Source of the DNA: JBDTYT01 sp040005555
Lineage (GTDB): Bacteria; Actinomycetota; UBA4738; HRBIN12
Assembly: GCA_040005555.1 (NCBI GenBank)
Contig: JBDTYT010000030.1
Coordinates: 1 to 19,006 of the forward strand
DNA: 19,006 nt
Direction: 5' to 3'
Shown here piece by piece: positions 1 through 8,574 of this stretch (the stretch's first letter is position 1; each line of letters opens with the position of its first letter). Below the pieces are notes generated by a model. It ran no database searches and was not told the DNA's origin. It saw only the letters and a list, made by a program, of their open reading frames with translations. The position numbers and the translations under genes were made by a program.

Positions 1-2712
<2,712 letters not shown>

Positions 2713-2726
2713 CGTCGGGTCGCGAG

Positions 2727-3278
2727 CTAGATCTCGACGCGGCCGCCCGTGCGCCAGTACTCACCGTGGTCGCGATCGAGGAACCCCTCGTCGACGAGGT
2801 AACGGCGGATCGCGGCGTAGTCGTTGAAGAACCGCCCGACGATCACGTTGACCTCTTTCTCGTCGTAGAGCACGCCCGCCTCGAACTCGATCGCGATCCG
2901 CTCGAGGACGATCCGGCGTTTCGACTCCTTCGACGGGATCTCGGTGAGGCGCCCGTTACGGAAGAACGTGCGGAGCACGGTCTCCTCGTCCTCGTTCGCC
3001 GCGCCGAGCGTGAGCCCGATGTCGCGGGGCGGCCCCACCTGCTCGGCCGCCCACCGCAAGGTTTCAGGGTCGAGGCGGTACGTGCGCCGGTCATCGCCGA
3101 GCCGCACCACGCCGGTCGAGGTCAACCTGTTGAGGTGTTTGCGGACCCGGGACACGGGCATCCCGAGGCCGGCGGCGAGCTCGGCGGAGGTGCGCTCGGC
3201 GCGCGCGAGTGTTCCCGCGATCGCCAGGCGCTCGGGGTCGGCGAGCGCCCGCAAGATCTCGTCGGGAGTCTCGGCCAT
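2727..3278 (-). CDS. ArsR-like HTH transcriptional regulator with C-terminal DUF2087
   Basis: This 183-residue protein has two parts. Residues about 5-75 form a winged-helix HTH of ArsR type, opening with a 'RALADPERLAIAGTLA' helix and continuing with a recognition region around 'SRVRKHLNRLTSTGVV'. Residues about 105-175 match DUF2087: 'IPSKESKRRIVLERIA', an F-x-x-G-x-x-Y-x-E-x-EVN core, and 'RRYLVDEGFLDRD' with a final Y-W-R. DUF2087 often accompanies HTH domains and is thought to be DNA- or nucleic-acid-associated; its exact role is unknown to me. I chose the ATG at 3278. An in-frame ATG 21 bases upstream (3299) is possible but lies in the short divergent gap. It is divergent from the nuclease gene at 3307 with only 28 bases between starts, so it may control that gene and itself (inference). 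Confidence 0.85.
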   Translation of the reverse strand: MAETPDEILRALADPERLAIAGTLARAERTSAELAAGLGMPVSRVRKHLNRLTSTGVVRLGDDRRTYRLDPETLRWAAEQVGPPRDIGLTLGAANEDEETVLRTFFRNGRLTEIPSKESKRRIVLERIAIEFEAGVLYDEKEVNVIVGRFFNDYAAIRRYLVDEGFLDRDHGEYWRTGGRVEI

Positions 3279-3293
3279 GTCAGTGGCTAGTCC

Positions 3294-3299
3294 TACCAT
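3294..3299 (+). promoter_or_regulatory. Candidate -10 element for a leaderless nuclease mRNA
   Basis: TACCAT (TANNNT pattern) ends 7 bases before the ATG at 3307, the spacing expected when transcription starts at the start codon. No convincing -35 is visible. A competing in-frame ATG at 3277 has a GGGAG about 8 bases upstream, inside the reverse gene. The call is therefore tentative. Confidence 0.3.
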
Positions 3300-3306
3300 C
3301 CACGCG

Positions 3307-4254
3307 ATGGATACGACCCTCGAGACCCCGCTCGAGATGACGCCGGCCCAGCACCGGACCCTCGAGGGGCTCATCGGCACGGGCGAACGACCGATGTTCC
3401 CCGGCGACCTCGTCCAAGGCCTCCGCGATCGCATCGAGGAGGCCGTGCGCGCGGTCGAGCCGACCGAGCCCCTGTGGCTCGGCAAGTCGATGTTGAACGA
3501 TCTCTCGCGCTGTCCGGGACTGTTCGAGGCCGTTCGGGCAGGTGAGCGGGCTCCGTTCGCGTTCTCGGCGCGCTTCGCGGCGGGCAGGCTCGCGCACAAG
3601 GCGGTCGAGCTCGAGGTCGCCGGACGCGAGGAGCGTGACACCCATGACCTCGTCGAGCAGGCCTCGGAGCGACTCGTCGAGGACGAGGGGTTCCGCACGT
3701 ATTGGGAGGGCCTCGACGGCATCCGCCGGGACGAGACGCTTATGGATGCGGCGAAGACGCTCGAGCTCTTCCGATCCACCATGCCACCGCTCCGTCGGAT
3801 GCGGCGCCAGCTGTCGCCGTCGACCGAATGGAGGGTGCGGGCCGAGTTGCTCGGCGGCTCGCTCGTGCTTTCTGGCACGCCGGACCTCGTGCTCGGAGCG
3901 TCGTCATCGCTCGAGCCGGCTCGCGCCACGCGGCTCGCGATCGACCTGAAGACCGGGCGCGCGTGGCCCGAGCACGCCGAGGACATGCGGTTCTACGCAC
4001 TCGTGCTCGCGCTGCGGTTCGGCGTCCCCCCGTACCGCGTGGCCACCATGTATCTCGACTCGGGCGAATGGCAGTCCGAGGACGTCGAGCGTCAGATGCT
4101 CCAGCACGCCGCCGACCGCGTGATCGAGGCGGTGCGCGCGGTCTCGGCGACGCAGAGCGGGCGTTCGTCGGTCCTGCGTCCCGGCCCGTACTGCACGTGG
4201 TGCCCCCGGGCGATGACCTGCCCCTCGAGCGCAGCGCTCTCGGCTCGCAGCTAA
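3307..4254 (+). CDS. RecB/Cas4-type PD-(D/E)XK nuclease with Fe-S cysteine cluster
   Basis: This 315-residue protein belongs to the RecB-family exonuclease group (PDDEXK_1 type). The motifs appear in order: a 'GRLAHKAVELE' helix with the motif-I histidine, GTPDLVLG (Asp193), then AIDLKTG (Asp213, Lys215), giving the D-x19-D-x-K catalytic set. Four cysteines, C69 in 'LSRCPGLF' plus C296, C299 and C305 near the C-terminus, fit the C-xn-C-x2-C-x5-C pattern that holds a 4Fe-4S cluster in AddB and Cas4. It lacks a helicase domain, so it is a stand-alone nuclease. There is no cas gene or CRISPR array here, so a Cas4 role is not supported. I favour the ATG at 3307 because of the TACCAT element 7 bases upstream; an in-frame ATG at 3277 with a GGGAG upstream is the alternative. 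The likely role is DNA repair or DNA-end processing (inference). Confidence 0.85.
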   Translation: MDTTLETPLEMTPAQHRTLEGLIGTGERPMFPGDLVQGLRDRIEEAVRAVEPTEPLWLGKSMLNDLSRCPGLFEAVRAGERAPFAFSARFAAGRLAHKAVELEVAGREERDTHDLVEQASERLVEDEGFRTYWEGLDGIRRDETLMDAAKTLELFRSTMPPLRRMRRQLSPSTEWRVRAELLGGSLVLSGTPDLVLGASSSLEPARATRLAIDLKTGRAWPEHAEDMRFYALVLALRFGVPPYRVATMYLDSGEWQSEDVERQMLQHAADRVIEAVRAVSATQSGRSSVLRPGPYCTWCPRAMTCPSSAALSARS

Positions 4255-4261
4255 GCGACGT

Positions 4262-4291
4262 TTGTCGGGCCCCGCGCCCTTCGCATATGTT
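4262..4291 (+). promoter_or_regulatory. Candidate sigma-70-type promoter for ccrA
   Basis: TTGTCG (4262-4267) and TATGTT (4286-4291) are separated by 18 bases. This places the transcription start near 4298, giving a leader of about 30 bases before the ATG at 4328. A GGAG lies 7 bases before that ATG. This is the best promoter-like pair I see in the window, and it suggests ccrA is not simply co-transcribed with the nuclease gene. Confidence 0.45.
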
Positions 4292-4327
4292 CCGGTCGCT
4301 CACCACGGACACGATCGGAGCTTCCTC

Positions 4328-5566
4328 ATGGGCAAGGACCTGTACGAGATCGGAGCGCTACCGCCGGTCGGCGAGGTGCCGAGGCAGATGCACGCCCAGC
4401 TCGTTCGCCCCGACCGCTATGGCGAGCCCGAGAAGGCGATCCAGGACGAAGTCATCGACGTCCCCGAGCTCGGCCCGCACGACGCGCTCGTCATGGTCAT
4501 GGCGGCGGGAGTGAACTTCAACAACGTGTGGGCGGCCCGAGGGGTCCCCGTCGACGTCACGAAGACCCAGGCGCGATGGGGCGAACCCACCGACTTCCAC
4601 ATCGTGGGCTCTGACGCGTCGGGCATCGTCTACGCCGTCGGCTCAGACGTCACGAACGTGAAGGTGGGCGACCGGGTCGTGGTCCACGCCGGGCAGTGGG
4701 ACCTCGACGATCCGTGGGTCTCGGCCGGGAACGATCCCGGGTTGGCCGCGAGCTTCCGGGTGTGGGGGTACGACACGTGCTGGGGTTCGTTCGCGCAGTT
4801 CTGCAAGGTCCAGGCGCACCAGTGCCTGCCGAAGGCCGACCACCTGACGTGGGAGGAGGCCGCGGCGCCAACGCTCACCGGTGCGACCGCGTACAGGATG
4901 CTTCACGGCTGGCCTCCGAACACCGTGCAGCCGGCCGACGTGGTCCTCGTGTGGGGCGGCTCGGGCGGGCTCGGCGCGCTCGCGATCCAGCTCGTCACGC
5001 TCGCGGGCGGCCGAGCGGTCGCGGTGGTCTCGAGCGAGGAGAAGGGCGAGTACACGAAGCAGCTCGGCGCCGTCGGGTACATCAACCGCAAGGACTTCTC
5101 GCACTGGGGCGTGCCGCCGCGGTGGAACGATCCGGAATGGAAGACCTGGTTCGAGGGCGCGAAGGCGTTCGGCAAGGCGATCTGGGAGGTCCTCGGCGAC
5201 AAGAGCAGCCCCCGCATCGTGTTCGAGCACCCGGGCGAGGACACGATCCCCACGTCGAACTTCGTGTGCGACCGAGGCGGCATGATCGTGATCTGCGCGG
5301 GCACGACCGGCTACGACACCCTCATCGACGTCCGGTACCTCTGGTACATGCAGAAGCGGTATCAGGGCTCGCACTTGTTCAACGACGAGCAGGCTTCGGC
5401 GTTCAACGACCTGGTGCGCGAGAACAAGGTCACGACCACGCTCGGTCACACCTACGACTACTCGGAGTCGGGCCTCGTGCATCAGCTCATGGGCGACGGC
5501 AAGCTTCCCGAGGGCAACGTGGCCGTGTTGATCAACGCTCCGAAATCGGGTTTGCGCGACCTCTGA
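4328..5566 (+). CDS. ccrA: Crotonyl-CoA carboxylase/reductase
   Basis: This 412-residue cytoplasmic enzyme of the medium-chain dehydrogenase/reductase superfamily catalyses NADPH-dependent reductive carboxylation of crotonyl-CoA to ethylmalonyl-CoA. Diagnostic stretches include 'MVMAAGVNFNNVWAARG', 'WGYDTCWGSFAQF', the nucleotide-binding 'VLVWGGSGGLGALAIQL', 'FGKAIWEV', 'IVFEHPGEDT', 'GGMIVICAGTTGYD' and 'QKRYQGSHLFND'. By eye, Asn63 and His349 correspond to the CO2-pocket Asn81 and His365 reported for the Kitasatospora enzyme; the spacing is nearly the same (286 versus 284 residues). ATG 4328 is chosen for its GGAG and because the family N-terminus (KDLYEIGALPP) begins there. Length is slightly short for the family, but nothing essential is missing. 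Role: ethylmalonyl-CoA pathway or supply of ethylmalonyl-CoA extender units. The other enzymes of that pathway (Ecm, Mcd, Mcl, Mch) are not adjacent; only a methylmalonyl-CoA epimerase lies nearby. Confidence 0.95.
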   Translation: MGKDLYEIGALPPVGEVPRQMHAQLVRPDRYGEPEKAIQDEVIDVPELGPHDALVMVMAAGVNFNNVWAARGVPVDVTKTQARWGEPTDFHIVGSDASGIVYAVGSDVTNVKVGDRVVVHAGQWDLDDPWVSAGNDPGLAASFRVWGYDTCWGSFAQFCKVQAHQCLPKADHLTWEEAAAPTLTGATAYRMLHGWPPNTVQPADVVLVWGGSGGLGALAIQLVTLAGGRAVAVVSSEEKGEYTKQLGAVGYINRKDFSHWGVPPRWNDPEWKTWFEGAKAFGKAIWEVLGDKSSPRIVFEHPGEDTIPTSNFVCDRGGMIVICAGTTGYDTLIDVRYLWYMQKRYQGSHLFNDEQASAFNDLVRENKVTTTLGHTYDYSESGLVHQLMGDGKLPEGNVAVLINAPKSGLRDL

Positions 5567-5596
5567 GACCGGACGCCCCTTCGGCTCGCGTCTCGT

Positions 5597-6400
5597 CTAG
5601 TCCTGCCAGGGCACCTCGTAGAGGCGGATCGGCTCGTCGAAGCCCTTCAGGGTCGCCTCGCCGCGTTCGACGAAGGTGAACCCCTTGCCGAGAGCTAGCT
5701 CACGGACGCCCGAGGTGACCCAGATCGCTCCGTCTCCGCACGCAGCGCAGATCCGGGAGGCGAGGTTCACGGCGGCGCCGAACAGGCGCCCACCCTCCGC
5801 GAGGGGTTCTCCGGCGGCAAGGCCGATGCGGATCTGGACCGGCGGATCGCGATATTCGCGGGCCGCGACCGCACGCTGCGCGCTGACCGCACACGCGATC
5901 GCGTCGCGCGGGGATGGGAACGACCCCATGATGCCGTCGCCGGTATGGTCGACCGCTGTTCCGCCGTGCTTCGCGAGCTCGGCCCGCATGCTGGCATCCA
6001 GATCGAGGACCAGGTTCTTCGCGGCGATGTCCCCGACGCTGCTGATGAGCGACGTCGAACCGACCAGGTCGGAGAACATGATCGTGCGGAATGCGGAGGC
6101 GGCCCACGGGGTCCCGGGCTCGGGCTCGATGATCGCTCCGAGGAACGAGGACACGGTATGCGGGTCCACCTCGAAGATCTGGTTCGGGATCTCGCCGTGC
6201 GCTTCCCGGTGGACGGAAACGAGGGCTTCCGCGTCGGGCGCGTCGGCGAGACAGAAGATCGAGCCGCGCGAGGGGTCGAACCAGTACGTCAACAATCGAA
6301 CACCGTAGGCCCCCTGTTTCCCGAGGTCCTGGACGTGCGCTTGCGCGAGCTGCTGGGCCGTGATCTCGGGGAGGTCGTGGCGATCCATGTAGGTCGGCAT
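5597..6400 (-). CDS. DUF4242 domain fused to class III adenylate/guanylate cyclase
   Basis: This 267-residue soluble protein has an N-terminal DUF4242 domain (about 1-95; related to the nickel-binding SCO4226 family; histidines at 8, 64 and 68) followed by a class III cyclase catalytic domain (about 104-265). Metal-binding aspartates are Asp111 (MFSDLVGST) and Asp155 (TGDGIMGSF). The transition-state pair is Asn212/Arg216 in 'VNLASRI'. The two base-specifying positions are unusual: Asp151 where adenylyl cyclases have Lys, and Arg205 where they have Asp. Catalysis looks possible, but the substrate cannot be assigned. The ATG at 6400 fits the family N-terminus (MPTYMDRHDLP). An AAGGGAG touches it directly, too close for a ribosome site, so the message may be leaderless or start at the Met codon at 6388. 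No membrane segment is visible. It converges with ccrA across a 30-base gap. Confidence 0.92.
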   Translation of the reverse strand: MPTYMDRHDLPEITAQQLAQAHVQDLGKQGAYGVRLLTYWFDPSRGSIFCLADAPDAEALVSVHREAHGEIPNQIFEVDPHTVSSFLGAIIEPEPGTPWAASAFRTIMFSDLVGSTSLISSVGDIAAKNLVLDLDASMRAELAKHGGTAVDHTGDGIMGSFPSPRDAIACAVSAQRAVAAREYRDPPVQIRIGLAAGEPLAEGGRLFGAAVNLASRICAACGDGAIWVTSGVRELALGKGFTFVERGEATLKGFDEPIRLYEVPWQD

Positions 6401-6409
6401 CTCCCTTGG

Positions 6410-6439
6410 ATTGTGCCGGAGCGAAGGGGCATGCGGCAA
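6410..6439 (-). promoter_or_regulatory. Candidate promoter for the cyclase gene, possibly leaderless
   Basis: On the minus strand, TTGCCG (plus-strand 6434-6439) is followed after 18 bases by CACAAT (plus-strand 6410-6415). The latter ends 9 bases before the ATG at 6400, so transcription would begin at or next to the start codon. The -10 matches TATAAT at four of six positions. This would explain why the AAGGGAG lies too close to the ATG to act as a ribosome site. Confidence 0.3.
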
Positions 6440-6491
6440 GCATCTGCCCGATGATCCACGCTGAGTTCGGCCTCGGGATGAGGCTGACCGT

Positions 6492-6514
6492 TGCGCATGT
6501 GCGCCACATGTGCG
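6492..6514. promoter_or_regulatory. Inverted repeat, candidate VapBC operator
   Basis: Arms TGCGCATGTG (6492-6501) and CACATGTGCG (6505-6514) are complementary at eight of ten positions, including an uninterrupted CATGTG/CACATG core, around a 3-base centre. The repeat ends 12 bases before the GTG start of the antitoxin gene. Ribbon-helix-helix antitoxins of VapB/FitA type bind such palindromes to repress their own operon, so this is the natural operator candidate (inference from position and symmetry). Confidence 0.5.
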
Positions 6515-6526
6515 AGGGTTGGACGC

Positions 6527-6802
6527 GTGGCAAGGATGATCCAGATCCGCAATGTCAGTGACGCGTTGCATGCTGAGCTGGTGCGACGCGCGCGCCTCCA
6601 AGGGCAGACGCTGACGGCCTACCTCGAGGAGCTCCTCGAGCGAGAGGTCGCCCGTCCTCCCGTGACGGATGTCCTCGCTCGCATCGAGGCTCGGCGACCC
6701 CTCCTCCCCGCAGACGGCTCGTCCGGCGCGGAGACGACCCGCGAGGTCCGCCGGGAGATGGAGGAGGATTGGGACCGCTTGTTCTCGACGCGTCGGCGCT
6801 GA
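6527..6802 (+). CDS. vapB: VapB/FitA-like ribbon-helix-helix antitoxin
   Basis: This 91-residue protein starts with a ribbon-helix-helix fold: a beta strand 'IQIRNV' followed by 'SDALHAELVRRARLQGQTLTAYLEELLER'-type helices (described in part), as in FitA-like VapB proteins. The acidic and basic C-terminal tail would wrap the toxin. The GTG at 6527 is preferred because GAGGG lies about 8 bases upstream; an ATG at 6536 would leave its purine-rich stretch touching the start. The gene overlaps the downstream PIN toxin gene by 34 bases, as is usual for co-translated toxin-antitoxin pairs. It should neutralise the toxin and autoregulate through the palindrome at 6492-6514. Confidence 0.85.
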   Translation: MARMIQIRNVSDALHAELVRRARLQGQTLTAYLEELLEREVARPPVTDVLARIEARRPLLPADGSSGAETTREVRREMEEDWDRLFSTRRR

Positions 6803-7167
6803 TCGATCTCCTCCTCGCCCCTCGTTCACCGACGCCGATCGTCGAGCTCGTCGCGTCAGGAGCGCCGCTCCACGTCCCCGCGATCTGCGACGTCGAGGTC
6901 TTCGCGGCCGTTCGCAGCCAGGTTCTGGCGCGAAGGCTGGAAGACGACCTCGCCCGCGAGGTGATCATCGACTACGTCTCGCTCCCGATCGCGAGGCACC
7001 TGCACCTGCGGTTGCTCGGGCGGATGTACGAGCTCAGGCAGAACTTCTCGGCTGCGGATGCCGGCTACGTCGCGTTGGCGGAATCGCTCGACGCCTCGCT
7101 CGTGACCACCGACGCCGCCCTCAAGCGCGCCGTGAAGCGCCATACCGAGATGGCTTGCCTACCGTAA
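6769..7167 (+). CDS. vapC: VapC-type PIN-domain ribonuclease toxin
   Basis: This 132-residue single-domain PIN protein is of normal family length. The acidic metal-binding residues are all present: Asp7 (VLDASALID), Glu43 (CDVEVFAAV), Asp97 (FSAADAGYVALAE) and Asp115 (LVTTDAAL). An active Mg/Mn-dependent RNase is therefore expected, typically cleaving tRNA or rRNA in this family; the target cannot be told from sequence. It begins at a TTG inside the antitoxin gene, preceded by a GGAGG-rich stretch (6760-6767). No ATG or GTG in this frame fits the conserved N-terminus. Its last 9 bases overlap the tail of the convergent Nudix gene. Confidence 0.9.
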   Translation: MGPLVLDASALIDLLLAPRSPTPIVELVASGAPLHVPAICDVEVFAAVRSQVLARRLEDDLAREVIIDYVSLPIARHLHLRLLGRMYELRQNFSAADAGYVALAESLDASLVTTDAALKRAVKRHTEMACLP

Positions 7168-7635
7168 GGAGGTGCTTGCGAGCAGGTCGTACAACCCGAG
7201 GGGCATCAATGGGCGTCCGTCTTTCGCGAAGTCGTCGAGCGGTCGCCACTCTGCAGGCAAGCTAACGGTTGGTTCGGAGACCACGAGGTCCTCGCGGTCG
7301 TACATCGTGGGGTCCGAGAATGCGCCTTCATAGACCATCACGAGGTGGTGGTGCTGCTCGCCCGCATACTCGAACCGCGGCTCGAGCACACCCAGGAGCC
7401 GGAGGCTCTCGATCTCAGCACTGAGCTCCTCGCGGAGCTCACGTCGCAGGGCTTCTTCCGCGCTCTCACCGAAGTCCATCCCGCCGCCCGGCGGGAACCA
7501 GATGTCGGTGCCTCGTTCGGGATCATCCTCGCGCACGACGAGGATCTCGACGGGCGCCTCGCCCCGGCGGAACACGCAGCGAACGATCGGGCGGATCCTG
7601 CCCGGCCATCGCCGCCACTCGGGCAGTTCGCTCAC
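7159..7635 (-). CDS. Nudix hydrolase
   Basis: This 158-residue protein has a Nudix box in 'GGMDFGESAEEALRRELREEL' order: G-x5-E-x7-RE-x2-EE are all present, and the usual Gly after EEL is replaced by Ser. These enzymes hydrolyse nucleoside-diphosphate-linked compounds using divalent metal; the substrate here is unknown. The surrounding sequence ('DIWFPPGGG') is typical of the MutT/ADP-ribose pyrophosphatase-like group. It starts with a GTG that overlaps the stop of the methylmalonyl-CoA epimerase gene by 4 bases (GTGA), so the two are translationally coupled. It is the last gene of a three-gene unit, and its end overlaps the convergent vapC by 9 bases. Confidence 0.9.
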   Translation of the reverse strand: MSELPEWRRWPGRIRPIVRCVFRRGEAPVEILVVREDDPERGTDIWFPPGGGMDFGESAEEALRRELREELSAEIESLRLLGVLEPRFEYAGEQHHHLVMVYEGAFSDPTMYDREDLVVSEPTVSLPAEWRPLDDFAKDGRPLMPLGLYDLLASTSLR

Positions 7636-8033
7636 GGCAGCTGGACGAGCTCGACCAGCACGCCGCCCATGCCCTTCGGATGGACGAACGCGATCGTCGT
7701 GCCGCGAGAGCCCGGCCGAGGTGTTCGGTCGATGAGCTCGACCCCTTCGCCGCGCAGGTGTTCGAGCGTTGCCCCGACGTCGTCGACGCGGTAGCCGACG
7801 TGATGCACGCCGGGGCCGCGGCGCTCGAGGAAGCGCCCCACCGGCGTGTCCGGACCGAGCGCTCCGAGCAGCTGGATGAACGAGCTCCCGACAGCCAGGA
7901 GCACCTCCTCGACCCCTTGAGGATCGATGCGTTCGCGATGGGTCGGCTCGACACCGAGCGTGCGCCGGTAGTGCTCGACCGCCGCGTCGAGGTCCTCCAC
8001 GGCGATGCCGACGTGGTCGATCTGCGTGAGCAC
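7632..8033 (-). CDS. mce: Methylmalonyl-CoA epimerase
   Basis: This 133-residue protein of the glyoxalase/VOC superfamily is close to the usual bacterial epimerase length. It contains the two beta-alpha-beta-beta-beta modules and the metal ligands expected for the family: His7 (IDHVGIAV), Gln54 (SFIQLLGA), His78 (GVHHVGYRV) and Glu128 (GVLVELVQL). It interconverts (S)- and (R)-methylmalonyl-CoA (and probably ethylmalonyl-CoA in this context), linking propionyl-CoA carboxylation, or the ethylmalonyl-CoA pathway, to methylmalonyl-CoA mutase. The GTG start at 8033 lies 2 bases after the HTH gene stop, and the gene overlaps the Nudix gene downstream by 4 bases. No mutase or propionyl-CoA carboxylase gene is visible here. 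Confidence 0.93.
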   Translation of the reverse strand: MLTQIDHVGIAVEDLDAAVEHYRRTLGVEPTHRERIDPQGVEEVLLAVGSSFIQLLGALGPDTPVGRFLERRGPGVHHVGYRVDDVGATLEHLRGEGVELIDRTPRPGSRGTTIAFVHPKGMGGVLVELVQLP

Positions 8034-8035
8034 GA

Positions 8036-8416
8036 TCAGCGCTTCCTCGCCGCTGCCATCGGGGGCTGGAGCCGCTCGATCAGCTCGTTCGCCGCCGTCA
8101 CGTGATATGCGGGGAGCGACAGAGCCCTCACGACGGTAGCGACGGCTTGGACGCGCAGGTCCTCCTCGGGCTTCGCATCGGGGCCCCGTTTGGCCTTGAG
8201 GGCGTAGAACTCCACCAGCTCGAGGAACTGCTGGAGCGAGGGCACCAGCCCGCCTCGTTCGTAGGCGTAGATCGTCTGGCGGGCCGCGGGACTGCCGGTC
8301 GCGGTAGCGGCATCCGCGACCGCTCGAAAGCCCGCGCTTCGACGCAGCGCACGCAGGAGCGCTCCGATCGTCCTGGCGTCCTCACGTGCGACGGGCGGCA
8401 GCTTCTTCCTGGCCAC
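8036..8416 (-). CDS. Helix-turn-helix (XRE-like) protein
   Basis: This small basic protein of 126 residues has an HTH at about 15-70 ('IGALLRALRRSAGFRAVADA', then 'RQTIYAYERGGLVPSLQQF'), resembling the Cro/XRE fold in which the recognition helix precedes an 'YERG..PS' turn. The C-terminal helical part is unrecognised. I chose the GTG at 8416 because TATCGT, a good actinobacterial -10, sits 7 bases upstream, implying leaderless transcription; a GTG at 8425 is the alternative. It is first in the HTH-mce-Nudix unit (gaps of 2 and -4 bases) and divergent from the FtsH-like gene. It may regulate either side (inference). Confidence 0.75.
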   Translation of the reverse strand: MARKKLPPVAREDARTIGALLRALRRSAGFRAVADAATATGSPAARQTIYAYERGGLVPSLQQFLELVEFYALKAKRGPDAKPEEDLRVQAVATVVRALSLPAYHVTAANELIERLQPPMAAARKR

Positions 8417-8423
8417 GGGCCGC

Positions 8424-8429
8424 ACGATA
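8424..8429 (-). promoter_or_regulatory. Candidate -10 element for leaderless HTH-mce-Nudix mRNA
   Basis: On the minus strand this reads TATCGT and ends 7 bases before the GTG at 8416. No TTGACA-like -35 is visible at the normal distance. The spacing matches leaderless actinobacterial genes. Confidence 0.35.
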
Positions 8430-8522
8430 GCCGTTCGGCCACAGCCTCGGCGGGGGGAATGCCTAAGTCCGGGGCGGGCGCTCGTAGTGCGAACGGCTGA
8501 TGCACGTATCGGCCACATTCCG

Positions 8523-8528
8523 TACGAT
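8523..8528 (+). promoter_or_regulatory. Weak candidate -10 element for the FtsH-like operon
   Basis: TACGAT fits the TANNNT pattern. Transcription from it would begin near 8535, downstream of the in-frame ATGs at 8500 and 8527 but upstream of those at 8557 and 8575. I see no clear -35. If real, it supports a start at 8557 or 8575. Confidence 0.2.
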
Positions 8529-8574
8529 GACCACCCCAACCGACCAGGTCACGTGGATGCCGGAGCGCCGTGAG

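Noticed and set aside
3279..3986. Long extension of the DUF2087 protein to a 419-residue reading frame on the minus strand
   Set aside because: The extra N-terminal part lies opposite the well-supported nuclease gene, is rich in Ser/Arg in the manner of shadow frames, and has no domain. The HTH begins right at the ATG at 3278.
3307..4254. Cas4 of a CRISPR-Cas adaptation module
   Set aside because: The cysteine and nuclease motifs are Cas4-like, but no cas1, cas2, other cas gene or repeat-spacer array is present. A general RecB/AddB-like nuclease is the safer reading.
5564..5594. Possible terminator between ccrA and the cyclase gene (GAGAC...GTCTC)
   Set aside because: The stem is only five base pairs with a loop of about 20 bases and no T-tract, which is too weak to call.
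6401..6829. N-terminal extension of the cyclase to 410 residues
   Set aside because: It would overlap the whole antitoxin gene on the other strand. The DUF4242 domain starts at the Met codon at 6400.
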